Below are positions 1 through 9,537 of a DNA stretch of 64,000 bases, one piece after another (within the stretch, counting starts at the first letter, position 1; each line of letters opens with the position of its first letter). Made by a program: the position numbers and the translations under genes. The notes beneath the pieces were generated by a model. That model was not told the DNA's origin and did not search any database. It saw only the letters and a program-made list of their open reading frames with translations. This DNA comes from Lactobacillus sp. ESL0679 (GTDB taxonomy: Bacteria > Bacillota > Bacilli > Lactobacillales > Lactobacillaceae), in NCBI RefSeq assembly GCF_029433515.1, contig NZ_JAQTIG010000002.1, forward strand, positions 124,001 through 188,000. The letters run 5' to 3'.

Positions 1-231
1 AATTTTGCCCATAAAAAATTTGATTGGACAGAAATTAAACAAGATGTGCGTAATGACCTTGAGAAGTTTTTGTACAAGCAGACTAATCGTCGGCCCGTAG
101 TCTTGCCCGTTGTGATGGAAGTTAATCAAAATCGCCACCGTGCAATGCAAAAGCGTAACAGTAAAAATGATGCTGAGCAGCAAATGTCACCTAAGCAAAA
201 GTCCAACCCAAAACCTGGACAGAAGGACTAA
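1..231 (+). CDS. Ribonuclease J family protein, C-terminal fragment
   Basis: The frame is open from base 1, so this is the last 76 residues of a gene that begins outside the window. The stretch DLEKFLYKQTNRRPVVLP followed by VVMEV matches the C-terminal end of RNase J proteins, the 5'-exonuclease/endonucleases that drive mRNA decay and rRNA maturation in Firmicutes. After that comes a charged, low-complexity tail ending in PKPGQKD. The catalytic metallo-beta-lactamase domain lies to the left and cannot be inspected, and J1 cannot be told from J2 on this piece. The stop is two bases before the next gene, so the two are cotranscribed. Confidence 0.85.
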   Translation, partial: NFAHKKFDWTEIKQDVRNDLEKFLYKQTNRRPVVLPVVMEVNQNRHRAMQKRNSKNDAEQQMSPKQKSNPKPGQKD

Positions 232-233
232 AC

Positions 234-1067
234 ATGACTTCATTGAGTCAAAAAAATTTACTTAATTTAGCTCAAAAAAGCGAAGCAAATGGTGATTTTG
301 AACAAGCTATTCAATACTTAGAAGAGGCTTTGCGCGGTGGGCGCACGGCTGAACTTGTGATTAGACTCTGCGACTTATACTTAAAGAATGGACAAGAATA
401 TGCTGCTTTTGCATTGATCAAAGAAGAGCCAGATCTCTTTTCTGAGCAGGATATTTTTGCTGAATACAGTAAAATTTTGCAAGCCAATCATTTCTTGATT
501 GAAGCACTTGAAGTGGAAAATTTAAGTAAAAAAAGTGTGCAGATAGCGGTTACACCGATAGATTTAACTGAGCAACAGGAAATTATGCGGCAGTTTAAGC
601 AGAAAAAACACGTTACGCAATTTGATTATGAGCAGCTATTTAAATTAGATTTATCTAACTTTGTTAATTTTGCTCAAAGTCTTTTGCTGGATCCAAGTTT
701 AAATTTTGCCGTGCGAATTGCTTTGTGTGAAGATTTAGTTCGTCTTGGCGTCAAGGATAAAATACGCGTTTTGGTGTTAAGCCAAAGTGAAGATTTTATC
801 CCTCGAAATACTGAATTATTGGAAAAAGGTACGGTTTACCGCGAAATTATTTCGGCGATTGGATCGCGATATTATCACCGTCCAAGTCAATTACCGACAG
901 TTTTGGGTGAAGTAAACTTGATTTTAGGCAGTCTTTATCCTAAACTAGCTAAGTACGTTGATGAGCCGGACAGTTTTGCTAGTGACCTTGCTTCATATAT
1001 TGAAAAACACGATGGACGAGGTCACCACAAGCTGTTTGAGCAAATTTATGCTAATTTACCTAAATAA
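234..1067 (+). CDS. TPR-like repeat protein
   Basis: A 277-residue cytoplasmic protein without signal peptide or membrane segment. Its N-terminal 90 residues have helical-hairpin repeats of TPR character (for example LAQKSEANGDFEQAIQYLEE). The rest is alpha-helical and not recognisable to me by motif. It follows the RNase J gene by two bases, with an AAGGA ribosome site in the end of that gene, and precedes tuf, which has its own promoter. This position between an RNase J gene and tuf is usual in lactobacilli. A scaffold role is all the fold suggests; no partner can be named. Confidence 0.75.
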   Translation: MTSLSQKNLLNLAQKSEANGDFEQAIQYLEEALRGGRTAELVIRLCDLYLKNGQEYAAFALIKEEPDLFSEQDIFAEYSKILQANHFLIEALEVENLSKKSVQIAVTPIDLTEQQEIMRQFKQKKHVTQFDYEQLFKLDLSNFVNFAQSLLLDPSLNFAVRIALCEDLVRLGVKDKIRVLVLSQSEDFIPRNTELLEKGTVYREIISAIGSRYYHRPSQLPTVLGEVNLILGSLYPKLAKYVDEPDSFASDLASYIEKHDGRGHHKLFEQIYANLPK

Positions 1068-1083
1068 TTTTGAACAAAAAGAC

Positions 1084-1111
1084 TTTACTTTTTGGAAGTA
1101 TTTAGTATAAT
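1084..1111 (+). promoter_or_regulatory. Promoter of tuf
   Basis: A perfect TATAAT (1106-1111) is preceded by TTTACT (1084-1089) with a 16-base spacer. It gives a leader of about 135 bases before the tuf start, fitting a strongly expressed gene. Confidence 0.6.
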
Positions 1112-1252
1112 AGCAAAGGACGTTTTCATTAGGCATGGCTCTATGCATTAAAATACTAGGCATTTGCCAATGAAAGTAGTACAATATTCAACAGAGAATT
1201 ATCCGTTACTTACTCAACGGACTTCTTGCAAAATTACAGGAGGGTCATTTTA

Positions 1253-2443
1253 ATGGCAGAAAAAGAACATTACGTTAGAACGAAGCCACACGTAAACATT
1301 GGTACTATCGGTCACGTTGACCATGGTAAGACCACTTTAACTGCGGCTATTACTAAAGTTTTATCAGAAAAAGGCTTAGCAAAGGCTGAAGATTATTCAG
1401 AAATCGATGCTGCGCCAGAAGAAAAGGAACGTGGTATTACCATCAATACCGCCCACGTAGAGTACGAAACTGAAAATCGTCACTACGCTCATATGGACGC
1501 TCCAGGCCACGCCGACTACATCAAGAATATGATTACCGGTGCTGCACAAATGGATGGTGCTATCTTAGTTGTTGCCGCAACTGATGGTCCTATGCCACAA
1601 ACTCGTGAACACATTTTGCTTGCTCGTCAAGTTGGTGTTAACTACATCGTTGTCTTCTTAAACAAGACCGACTTAGTTGACGATCCAGAATTGATCGACT
1701 TAGTTGAAATGGAAGTTCGTGACTTGTTAACTGAATACGATTACCCAGGTGATGATATTCCAGTTATCCGTGGTTCAGCTTTGAAAGCTTTACAAGGTGA
1801 CAAAGAACAACAAGACGTCATCATGAAGTTAATGGACACTGTTGATGAATACATTCCAACTCCAGAACGTCAAACTGACAAGCCATTCTTAATGCCAGTT
1901 GAAGACGTCTTTACTATTACTGGTCGTGGTACTGTTGCTTCAGGTCGTATTGACCGTGGTACTATCAAGATCGGTGACGAAGTAGAAATCGTTGGTTTGG
2001 TACCAGAAGTTCTTAAATCAGTTGTTACTGGTTTGGAAATGTTCCACAAGACTTTAGACTTAGGTGAAGCCGGTGATAACGTTGGTGTATTGCTTCGTGG
2101 TATTGACCGTGACCAAGTTGTTCGTGGACAAGTTTTGGCTGCACCTGGCTCAATTCAAACCCATAAAGAATTTAAGGGTCAAGTTTATGTTTTGAAGAAG
2201 GAAGAAGGAGGACGTCATACTCCATTCTTCTCAGACTACCGTCCACAATTCTATTTCCACACTACTGATATTACTGGTGAAATTGAATTGCCAGAAGGTA
2301 CTGAAATGGTTATGCCTGGTGATAACACAGAATTTACTGTTAACTTAATTAAACCAGCTGCCATTGAAAAGGGTACTAAGTTCACTATCCGTGAAGGTGG
2401 TCGTACTGTTGGTGCTGGTCAGGTTACTGAAATTCTTGACTAG
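1253..2443 (+). CDS. tuf: Elongation factor Tu
   Basis: EF-Tu, 396 residues, carries aminoacyl-tRNA to the ribosomal A site as a GTPase. Visible motifs: G1 GHVDHGKT near residue 18, the switch region EEKERGIT, G3 DAPGH, and G4 NKTD, where most bacteria have NKCD. Domains 2 and 3 follow at full length. The start is ATG 1253, seven bases after AGGAGGG; an in-frame TTG at 1226 lies upstream of that site and is rejected. Codon choice is more biased than in neighbouring genes, as expected for a highly expressed protein. It is a single-gene unit with its own promoter, a structured leader and a strong terminator. Confidence 0.99.
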   Translation: MAEKEHYVRTKPHVNIGTIGHVDHGKTTLTAAITKVLSEKGLAKAEDYSEIDAAPEEKERGITINTAHVEYETENRHYAHMDAPGHADYIKNMITGAAQMDGAILVVAATDGPMPQTREHILLARQVGVNYIVVFLNKTDLVDDPELIDLVEMEVRDLLTEYDYPGDDIPVIRGSALKALQGDKEQQDVIMKLMDTVDEYIPTPERQTDKPFLMPVEDVFTITGRGTVASGRIDRGTIKIGDEVEIVGLVPEVLKSVVTGLEMFHKTLDLGEAGDNVGVLLRGIDRDQVVRGQVLAAPGSIQTHKEFKGQVYVLKKEEGGRHTPFFSDYRPQFYFHTTDITGEIELPEGTEMVMPGDNTEFTVNLIKPAAIEKGTKFTIREGGRTVGAGQVTEILD

Positions 2444-2466
2444 TTTCTAAAGAGACAGTTAAAAAA

Positions 2467-2497
2467 ATGTACTTCTTCATAGAAGTACATTTTTTTT
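2467..2497 (+). terminator. Terminator of tuf
   Basis: A 10-bp perfect stem (ATGTACTTCT against AGAAGTACAT) with a TCAT loop is followed by a run of T. Confidence 0.92.
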
Positions 2498-2585
2498 GCC
2501 TAAATTTGTTTTTTGCGCGCGTTTAATGTAAGATAACTTAGTACGCAACAAAGCGATCGAACTTGACATTGGAGGTATTTAATTA

Positions 2586-3917
2586 ATGTCTGTAAAATGG
2601 AATAAGACCGGTAAGACTGCCGGAGAACTTACTTTTGATATTTCTCAAGCTGAGGTTAAGCGTGGCTTGGATCAAGCCTTTAAGAGAGTAAAGAATAGTT
2701 TACGTGTTCCTGGCTTTAGAAAAGGTCACGTTTCTCGTGTTATTTTTGACCAATACTATGGTGAAGAAGCTTTATACGAGAATGCTTTAAACATTGTTTT
2801 GCCTGATGCATATTCAGCTGCTATTAAAGAAGCTGGTATTGCTGCTGTAGGTCAACCACAAATTCAACCTGTAGCAATGGATGCTGATAAGGACTGGACA
2901 ATGAAAGCTATTGTTTCAGTTGAACCTGAAGTTAAATTGGGCGACTACAAGGGTATTGAAGTTCCTAAGCAAAATACACGTGTTTACGCAAAGGATATTG
3001 ATGCTGAACTTGAAAAAGACCGTGAAAAGAATGCTGAACTTGTTCTTAAGAAGGGTGCTTCTGAAAAGGGCGACACTGTAACCATTGATTACAAGGGGAC
3101 CATTGACGGTACTGCCTTTGATGGTGGTTCTGCTGACGATTACTCACTTGAACTTGGTTCAAACACATTTATCCCAGGCTTTGAAGATCAACTTATTGGT
3201 CATGAAGCTGGCGACGATGTTGATGTAGTAGTTACATTCCCAGAAAATTACGGTGCTAAAGATTTAGCTGGTAAAGAAGCTCACTTTGCAACTAAGATTC
3301 ATGAAATCAAGTCAAAGCAAATGCCTAAGTTAGACGACGACTTTGCTAAGGACGTTGATGATTCAGTTGAGACTCTTGATGAATTAAAAGATAAAATCAA
3401 GAAGAACTTGAAGGAACAAAAAGAATCTGCTGCTAAAGATGCTATTGAACAAGCAGCTATTGAAGGTGCTGTAGCTAATGCTACGATTGATGAAATTCCT
3501 GATGCAATGCTTCAAGAAGACATTAACACTCAAATGAACCAGTACTTGGGCAACATGCAACGCCAAGGTATTAGTCCTCAAACTTACTACAAGTTAACTA
3601 ATACAACGGAAGATCAATTGCGTGCTCAATTTAGCAAGGATGCTGCAGAAAGAGTTAAGACTAACTTAGTTCTTGAAGCAATTGTTAAGGCAGAAGATCT
3701 TAAGGCTTCAAAAGAAGAGATTGACAAGGAAGTTAAGGATCTTGCTAGCGAATACAATATGGATGAGAAGACTGTCCGTAGTACTTTGACAGATGAAATG
3801 CTTTCTCACGATATTAATGTTCGTAAAGCCATCGACCTTGTTGCTGACAACGCTAAGCAAGTTGCTAAGTCTAAGATTAAAGACGAAAAAGAAGACGACA
3901 AGTCTGATAAAAAATAG
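2586..3917 (+). CDS. tig: Trigger factor
   Basis: Ribosome-bound chaperone of 443 residues that receives nascent chains at the exit tunnel. The N-terminal ribosome-docking domain carries the signature GFRKGHVSR at about residues 43-51, where the usual last proline is changed. The FKBP-type prolyl isomerase domain is at about 150-245 ([14 protein letters not shown]), and the rest is the helical substrate-binding domain with a lysine/aspartate-rich tail. The ATG follows TTGGAGGT. It sits between tuf and clpX in the usual Firmicutes order, as its own transcription unit with a terminator on both sides. Confidence 0.97.
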   Translation: MSVKWNKTGKTAGELTFDISQAEVKRGLDQAFKRVKNSLRVPGFRKGHVSRVIFDQYYGEEALYENALNIVLPDAYSAAIKEAGIAAVGQPQIQPVAMDADKDWTMKAIVSVEPEVKLGDYKGIEVPKQNTRVYAKDIDAELEKDREKNAELVLKKGASEKGDTVTIDYKGTIDGTAFDGGSADDYSLELGSNTFIPGFEDQLIGHEAGDDVDVVVTFPENYGAKDLAGKEAHFATKIHEIKSKQMPKLDDDFAKDVDDSVETLDELKDKIKKNLKEQKESAAKDAIEQAAIEGAVANATIDEIPDAMLQEDINTQMNQYLGNMQRQGISPQTYYKLTNTTEDQLRAQFSKDAAERVKTNLVLEAIVKAEDLKASKEEIDKEVKDLASEYNMDEKTVRSTLTDEMLSHDINVRKAIDLVADNAKQVAKSKIKDEKEDDKSDKK

Positions 3918-3932
3918 AATTTAAGTTCTAAT

Positions 3933-3966
3933 AAAAAAGGTGGTTTGAATTAAACCGCCTTTTTTA
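3933..3966 (+). terminator. Terminator of tig
   Basis: AAAAAAGGTGGTTT pairs with AAACCGCCTTTTTT around a GAATT loop (one G-T wobble), ending in T-rich sequence. Confidence 0.9.
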
Positions 3967-4043
3967 TTTTCTACAAGCAAATAAGTCTGGTACTTTTTTA
4001 AATTTATGATACGCTTATTCTTGTAGATTACAGGAGGAATAGT

Positions 4044-5309
4044 ATGGCAACACAGTTTACTGATCAGGAAGAAATTAAATGCTCTTTTTGTGGTAAAACA
4101 CAAGATCAAGTTAAAAAGATGATTGCTGGTAACGGCGTATATATCTGTAATGAGTGTGTTGATTTATCTAAGAAAATCATTGACGAAGAACTGAAGTCTG
4201 ACTCACTTAAAAAGGCTCATGACTTGCCAAAACCAATAGAAATCAAGGAGCAACTTGATCAATATGTGATCGGGCAGGAACGGGCTAAGAGGGTCCTGTC
4301 AGTGTCTGTTTACAACCATTACAAACGAATTAGTCAAATGGATATTGATTCGTCCACAGAACTGCAAAAGTCAAATATTGCCTTAATTGGACCGACTGGT
4401 TCTGGTAAGACCTATTTGGCACAGACTCTAGCGCGCATTTTGGACGTACCCTTTGCAATTGCTGACGCAACTACTCTGACTGAAGCAGGGTATGTTGGTG
4501 AAGATGTCGAGAATATTTTACTCAAGCTCTTGCAAAATGCTGATTATGACATTGATCGGGCAGAGCGGGGCATTATTTATATTGACGAAATCGATAAAAT
4601 TTCTAAAAAAGCAGAAAATGTTTCAATTACCCGTGATGTTTCCGGTGAAGGGGTACAGCAATCATTACTGAAAATCTTAGAAGGAACCATTGCCTCCGTT
4701 CCACCACAAGGTGGTCGTAAGCACCCACAACAAGAAATGATCCAAATTGATACAACTAACATTTTATTTATTGTCGGTGGAGCTTTTGATGGTATTGAAC
4801 AGATAGTTAAAAATCGGTTGGGTAAAAAAGTTATTGGCTTTAGTGCTGAAAATAGCCTTAATCAAGCTCAAGACGATGCTTGGACGCAGCATTTAACAAC
4901 TGGTGATTTAGTTAAGTTCGGTTTGATTCCAGAATTTATTGGTAGAATTCCAGTTATTGCAACCCTTGATAAACTTAATAATTCTGACCTTGTTCGCATT
5001 TTAACAGAACCTAAGAATGCCTTAGTTAAGCAATATACTAAGTTATTGGCACTTGACCAAGTAAAATTGAAGTTCACTGATGGTGCTTTAGAAGCAATTG
5101 CCGATTTAGCAATCGAACGTAACATGGGTGCTCGTGGCTTACGAACAATTATTGAAAATGCAATGATGGGTATTATGTACCAAACGCCAAGTGAGACAGA
5201 TATTGAAGAAGTAGACGTTACTAAAAATGTCATTTTACATAATGCTGAACCTAAGGTAATTCGACATGAATCAGGCGATGAAATGAAGGCAACCGCTAAT
5301 GATCATTAG
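4044..5309 (+). CDS. clpX: ATP-dependent Clp protease ATP-binding subunit ClpX
   Basis: AAA+ unfoldase, 421 residues, that feeds substrates to ClpP in the cytoplasm. The N-terminal zinc-binding domain has cysteines at 13, 16, 35 and 38. Walker A is GPTGSGKT at 116-123, Walker B is YIDEID near 180, and the ClpP-docking loop IGF is in KKVIGFS. The sensor region GARGLR is near the C-terminus. ATG 4044 is preceded by CAGGAGGA. Its last 11 bases overlap the start of engB, so the two are translationally coupled, the usual clpX-ysxC pairing in Firmicutes. clpP is not in the window. Confidence 0.98.
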   Translation: MATQFTDQEEIKCSFCGKTQDQVKKMIAGNGVYICNECVDLSKKIIDEELKSDSLKKAHDLPKPIEIKEQLDQYVIGQERAKRVLSVSVYNHYKRISQMDIDSSTELQKSNIALIGPTGSGKTYLAQTLARILDVPFAIADATTLTEAGYVGEDVENILLKLLQNADYDIDRAERGIIYIDEIDKISKKAENVSITRDVSGEGVQQSLLKILEGTIASVPPQGGRKHPQQEMIQIDTTNILFIVGGAFDGIEQIVKNRLGKKVIGFSAENSLNQAQDDAWTQHLTTGDLVKFGLIPEFIGRIPVIATLDKLNNSDLVRILTEPKNALVKQYTKLLALDQVKLKFTDGALEAIADLAIERNMGARGLRTIIENAMMGIMYQTPSETDIEEVDVTKNVILHNAEPKVIRHESGDEMKATANDH

Positions 5310-5886
5310 AAGTAGTAACTATGCAATTAGTGCCGTTCGTGAAGATCAATATCCCAAAAATGATTTGCCTGAAATTGCACTTGCAGGGCGGTCTAACGTT
5401 GGTAAATCAAGTTTGATTAATTCCTTCCTAAACCGGAAAAACCTTGCTAGAACTTCAGCACAGCCGGGTAAAACACAAACTTTGAACTTTTACATTGTCA
5501 ATGAGGGCTTTTACCTAGTTGATGTTCCTGGTTATGGTTATGCTAAGGTCTCCAAATCACAGCGAGCTAAATTTGGTGAAATGATTCAGGATTATCTCGA
5601 AACACGGGAGAACTTAAGGGGATTAATCATTTTAGTTGATTCACGACATGAGCCAACCAAGGATGATATTGCTATGTATAATTATGCTCAATACTTGAAT
5701 TTACCGATTTTGGTGGTTTGCACCAAAATTGATAAGGTCAAAAAGAATCAGATTAATAAGGTATTAGCTAATTTGAAGAAGACGTTGGATTTATCTTATG
5801 ATAATGTTACTGTTCTGACGTATAGTTCGGTTAAAAAATTGCATATTCAAGAATTAGGCAATTGGATTGAACAACGTTTACAGTAA
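5299..5886 (+). CDS. engB: Ribosome biogenesis GTPase EngB (YsxC/YihA)
   Basis: Small GTPase of 195 residues needed for late assembly of the 50S subunit. G1 is GRSNVGKS at 30-37, G3 is DVPGYGY, G4 is TKIDK. The start ATG lies inside the end of clpX. The stop codon sits in the first copy of a 12-bp tandem duplication (TAAAGTGGCAAA twice, 5884-5907), so a copy-number change there would not touch the protein. A strong terminator follows. Confidence 0.97.
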   Translation: MIIRSSNYAISAVREDQYPKNDLPEIALAGRSNVGKSSLINSFLNRKNLARTSAQPGKTQTLNFYIVNEGFYLVDVPGYGYAKVSKSQRAKFGEMIQDYLETRENLRGLIILVDSRHEPTKDDIAMYNYAQYLNLPILVVCTKIDKVKKNQINKVLANLKKTLDLSYDNVTVLTYSSVKKLHIQELGNWIEQRLQ

Positions 5887-5914
5887 AGTGGCAAATAAAG
5901 TGGCAAACGTTCTA

Positions 5915-5961
5915 AAGTAGATAAAAGTATCATTATACTTTTATCTACTTTTTATTTATTT
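5915..5961 (+). terminator. Terminator of the clpX-engB unit
   Basis: A 16-bp perfect stem (AAGTAGATAAAAGTAT against ATACTTTTATCTACTT), loop CATT, then a T-rich tail. Confidence 0.92.
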
Positions 5962-5967
5962 TGATGT

Positions 5968-6012
5968 AAAAAATATCCTGTTAAAACACGACCAGGGTGC
6001 AATAACAGGATA
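5968..6012 (-). terminator. Terminator of the small minus-strand gene
   Basis: On the minus strand TATCCTGTTA and TAACAGGATA form a 10-bp stem with a 19-base loop, followed by ATTTTTTAC. It lies directly after the 40-codon gene at 6022-6144 and converges on the engB terminator. Confidence 0.7.
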
Positions 6013-6021
6013 AAATTTAAT

Positions 6022-6144
6022 TTATTTGTCTTCGGTTTTCTTTTTATTATCTTTACTTAGTTTTTTCTTTTTGTCTTCTGGAACAGTCGCAAATTTATCA
6101 AATAATTTTTCTAATTCGTCTTGTTTTTTAAAAGTTAGGCCCAT
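6022..6144 (-). CDS. Small conserved-type charged protein, 40 residues
   Basis: A 40-codon frame beginning MGLTFKKQDELEKLFDKFAT and ending in a lysine-rich tail (KKTEDK). ATG at 6144 is preceded on the minus strand by AAAGGAAG at good spacing, and a terminator hairpin lies 10 bases after the stop, so it has the signals of a real gene. It resembles a family of roughly 40-residue proteins that I recall being annotated as SPJ_0845-like in lactobacilli and streptococci; that name is from memory. No function is known to me. It is antiparallel to its neighbours engB and uvrC. Confidence 0.75.
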   Translation of the reverse strand: MGLTFKKQDELEKLFDKFATVPEDKKKKLSKDNKKKTEDK

Positions 6145-6320
6145 AATTATCTTCCTTTCGTTATGTCAATTATAATAAAATTTGATGCAGAGAGCTAGTA
6201 TAAATTTCATCAACTTTAAATAATTAAAATTATGTAAAGTTAGTAACTGATAATTAGAATAAAATCGATTCCAGCCAAATTATGTTAAAATTAATAGTGC
6301 ATTTTCGAAGGAGTGATTTT

Positions 6321-8123
6321 TTGGCAACTGAATTAATTGAAAACAAATTAAAATTATTACCCGCAAAGCCGGGGTGTTACTTAATGAAGGATATTAATGG
6401 GACAGTTATTTATGTTGGTAAGTCAAAAAATCTAAAAAATCGGGTGCGCTCATATTTTAAAAGTAAGCAAGTAGGCCGCCGCGCTGAATTAGTGCAGGAA
6501 ATCCGTGATTATGACATTATTACAGTATCGACAGATAAGGAAGCCTTTTTACTCGAAATCACTTTAATTAAGAAGTATCAGCCGTATTATAATGTTCAAC
6601 TAAAGCAGGGGACTGGGTATCCGTACATTGAAATAACTAATGAGCGGGACCCGCAGACCAAGCTCACAAGTATCGTTCGCCGTGATGGCGGTTATTATTT
6701 TGGACCGTATCCCAATGTTTATGCTGCACAGGCAACCTTGAAGTTTATTCAAAAAGTGTTTCCTCTTAGGCATTGTCATGGTAAAGAGGGCCGACCATGT
6801 CTTTACTACCATATGGGGCAATGCCTGGGTGCCTGCTTTAAAACTGTACCTAAAGCAGTTTATGATGCTCAAATCAAGAAGATCAAAAGTTTCCTTAATG
6901 GTGATATTGCTTGGGTCAAGCAGGATTTGAACCAAAAGATGCTGGGAGCATCACAAAACCTTGAGTTTGAACGGGCAGCAGATATTCGCGACCAATTGAA
7001 ATATATTGAAGAAACCGTCGAAAAACAAAAGATTATTTCCAATGATAATAAACAGCGCGATATTTTTAATTTTTATGTTGATAAGTCATGGATTTCTATT
7101 CAAATTTTCTTTTTGCGGCAGGCTAAATTGCTGCGGCGGGAAACGAGAATGTACCCATTAACTGATACTAGTGATCCAGAAGATACCTTTGCATCGTTTA
7201 TTGTGCAATTTTACGGTCAAAAGAACCGGATTTTACCTAAAGAAGTATTGGTACCCAAGGGGCTAGACAATGAAGCATTGGCTGAAGTGCTAAAAGTGCC
7301 GGTTAGAACACCGCAGCGTGGACAAAAACGGGCTTTACTCGATATGGCTAAGGATAATGCTAAATTAAAGCTTGACGATAAGTTTAGATTGTTAGAATTA
7401 GGCAATAGGAAAACTAAAGGCGCCCAAAAAGAAATTTTTGCTTCACTTGGTTTACCATACGGCCATGTTATTGAAAGTTTTGACCACTCGCATATTCAAG
7501 GTGCCGATCCCGTTTCTGCTTTAGTCGTCTTTAAGGACGGTGAGCCAGACAAAAATGCTTACCGTAAATATAAGCTTAAGGGTGAAGTCGAACACCAAAA
7601 TGGTGGTGATGAAGTCAGAAATACGCGTGAGGTTGTTAGACGGCGTTACGGCAGACTGCTGCGTGAGCACCAAAAGATGCCCGACCTAATCTTGATGGAT
7701 GGGGGACAAATTCAGGTTGATGCCTGTGAAGATGTTTTACGCAACGAATTAAACCTTAATATTCCAGTTGCCGGGATGGTTAAGGATGATAAACACCGGA
7801 CCAACCACTTGCTGTTTGGTGATCCGATTAACGGCGTGCCTTTGAAATTAATCCCACTTGATCCAAAGTCGCAGGGCTTTTACCTAATGACAAGAATCCA
7901 GGATGAAGTTCACCGGTTTGCGATTACTTTTCATCGGAAAACGCATGCTAAAAATGCGTTGTCGAGTAAGCTTGATTCAATTAAAGGGATTGGACCAAAA
8001 AGCAGAAATAAGCTATTGCGCCAATTTGGCTCGCTTAAAAAGATTAAAGAGGCATCAATTGATGAATTGCGAGCTGTCGGCTTAACGCTGCCCCAGGCAC
8101 AAACAGTGAAATTAACTCTGTAA
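6321..8123 (+). CDS. uvrC: Excinuclease ABC subunit C
   Basis: Nucleotide-excision repair nuclease, 600 residues, making both incisions in the UvrB-DNA complex. The N-terminal GIY-YIG domain is seen as AKPGCYLM and VIYVGKSKNLKNR. A cysteine cluster (C-x6-C-x7-C-x3-C, from CHGKEGRPC) is near residues 150-175. The UVR motif for UvrB contact is near 200-235, the RNase H-like nuclease domain is in the second half (SFDHSHIQG), and the helix-hairpin-helix is near 555 (IKGIGPKSR). The start chosen is TTG 6321, after AAGGAG; the in-frame start 39 bases upstream lacks a ribosome site. Confidence 0.97.
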   Translation: MATELIENKLKLLPAKPGCYLMKDINGTVIYVGKSKNLKNRVRSYFKSKQVGRRAELVQEIRDYDIITVSTDKEAFLLEITLIKKYQPYYNVQLKQGTGYPYIEITNERDPQTKLTSIVRRDGGYYFGPYPNVYAAQATLKFIQKVFPLRHCHGKEGRPCLYYHMGQCLGACFKTVPKAVYDAQIKKIKSFLNGDIAWVKQDLNQKMLGASQNLEFERAADIRDQLKYIEETVEKQKIISNDNKQRDIFNFYVDKSWISIQIFFLRQAKLLRRETRMYPLTDTSDPEDTFASFIVQFYGQKNRILPKEVLVPKGLDNEALAEVLKVPVRTPQRGQKRALLDMAKDNAKLKLDDKFRLLELGNRKTKGAQKEIFASLGLPYGHVIESFDHSHIQGADPVSALVVFKDGEPDKNAYRKYKLKGEVEHQNGGDEVRNTREVVRRRYGRLLREHQKMPDLILMDGGQIQVDACEDVLRNELNLNIPVAGMVKDDKHRTNHLLFGDPINGVPLKLIPLDPKSQGFYLMTRIQDEVHRFAITFHRKTHAKNALSSKLDSIKGIGPKSRNKLLRQFGSLKKIKEASIDELRAVGLTLPQAQTVKLTL

Positions 8124-8204
8124 TTGTGGATTTATCTGATGATAACAGTAATTTTTATGTTATAGTAATGTATTAGAGTCTAGAAAGACGGAAGGAGAAT
8201 TGAC

Positions 8205-9509
8205 ATGCCTACATTTGTCGATCAAACTAAGATTGAAGTCCAAGCCGGTAAAGGTGGCGACGGCATGGTTGCTTTCCGCCATGAAAAGTACGTTCCAAAT
8301 GGCGGTCCAGCCGGTGGTGACGGCGGTCGTGGCGGCAGTATTATTTTTGTTGCGGATAGCGGATTAAGAACCCTGATGGATTTTCGCTATCGGCGGAAAT
8401 TTAAAGCCGAATCTGGTGAAAACGGGCGCATTAAGTCTCAATATGGACGTGGTGCAAAGGATCTTTATTTAAAGGTTCCCGTAGGAACAACGGTTTATGA
8501 TTTTGAAACCAATGAAGAAATTGGTGATTTAACTGAAAATAAGCAAGAATTAGTTGTTGCTCATGGTGGTCGCGGTGGTCGCGGCAATATTCACTTTGCT
8601 ACAAGTGTCAATACTGCACCCGAAATCGCTGAAAATGGCGAGCCTGGTGAGGACCGTGTTCTTCGACTGGAGTTAAAAGTGTTAGCTGATGTTGGATTAG
8701 TTGGTTTCCCATCCGTTGGTAAGTCAACTTTATTGTCGGTTGTAACTAAGGCTAAGCCAAAAATTGCGGCCTATTCATTTACCACATTGACGCCTAATTT
8801 GGGCATGGTTATCTTACCTGATGGCCGTGATTTCTCAATGGCTGACTTGCCCGGATTAATTGAGGGTGCAAGTCAGGGTGTAGGTTTGGGGATCCAATTT
8901 TTACGGCATATTGAGCGCACAAAAGTTATTTTGCACTTAGTTTCAATGGATCCCAATAATGGCCGCGATGCATTAACCGATTATCAGGCAATTCGTAAAG
9001 AGCTGTTAACCTATGATGACAGTCTTCAAGATAAGCAAGAGTTAATTGTTGCTTCGCAAATGGACATTCCAGGCTCAGACGAAAAGCTGGTAGAATTTAA
9101 GCAAAACTTGCAAGAAGCAGGGATTAAAGAACCAGTTTACGCAATTTCAAGTGTGGCACACAAAGGTGTTGACGTCTTGATGCAAGATACTGCAACAATG
9201 GTTGCTGAAGTCGAAAAACGACAAGCAGAGCAAACACCTAAACAAGTTGAAGAAACTAAGGAATACAAATTTACTGCTCCTAAAAAGAATGAATTTACAA
9301 TTGAAAAACTTGAAGATCACGTCTTTGAGATTAAGAGTGAAAGTTTACTGCGGTTAGTTGAGCGGACCAACATTGATTATCATGATGGGATTATGCGGTT
9401 AGCTCGTAAGCTAAAGAATTTAGGCGTTGATGACGCTTTACGCGAAAAAGGAGCCGTAGACGGCGACGACGTAATAATTGGTACATTCAACTTTGAATTT
9501 GTCCAATAG
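8205..9509 (+). CDS. obgE: GTPase Obg/CgtA
   Basis: Ribosome-associated and stress-linked GTPase, 434 residues. It has the glycine-rich Obg domain at 1-157 ([20 protein letters not shown]), the G domain with G1 GFPSVGKST at 167-175 and G3 DLPGLIEG, and the C-terminal OCT domain from about 350. ATG 8205 is preceded by GGAAGGAGAA. No terminator separates it from the next gene, 28 bases downstream, so cotranscription with the acyltransferase is likely. Confidence 0.97.
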   Translation: MPTFVDQTKIEVQAGKGGDGMVAFRHEKYVPNGGPAGGDGGRGGSIIFVADSGLRTLMDFRYRRKFKAESGENGRIKSQYGRGAKDLYLKVPVGTTVYDFETNEEIGDLTENKQELVVAHGGRGGRGNIHFATSVNTAPEIAENGEPGEDRVLRLELKVLADVGLVGFPSVGKSTLLSVVTKAKPKIAAYSFTTLTPNLGMVILPDGRDFSMADLPGLIEGASQGVGLGIQFLRHIERTKVILHLVSMDPNNGRDALTDYQAIRKELLTYDDSLQDKQELIVASQMDIPGSDEKLVEFKQNLQEAGIKEPVYAISSVAHKGVDVLMQDTATMVAEVEKRQAEQTPKQVEETKEYKFTAPKKNEFTIEKLEDHVFEIKSESLLRLVERTNIDYHDGIMRLARKLKNLGVDDALREKGAVDGDDVIIGTFNFEFVQ

Positions 9510-9537
9510 AATCATTAAATAGAAAAAGTTAGACATT

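Noticed and set aside
3384-3581. Minus-strand open frame inside tig, and similar antisense frames inside clpX, pyk, topA and others
   Set aside because: They lie wholly within well-recognised genes, lack ribosome sites and match nothing; they are shadows of the coding strand.
5884-5907. Tandem TAAAGTGGCAAA as an insertion or attachment site
   Set aside because: Only two copies of 12 bp at the engB stop, with no element or gene beside them; probably a simple slippage duplication.
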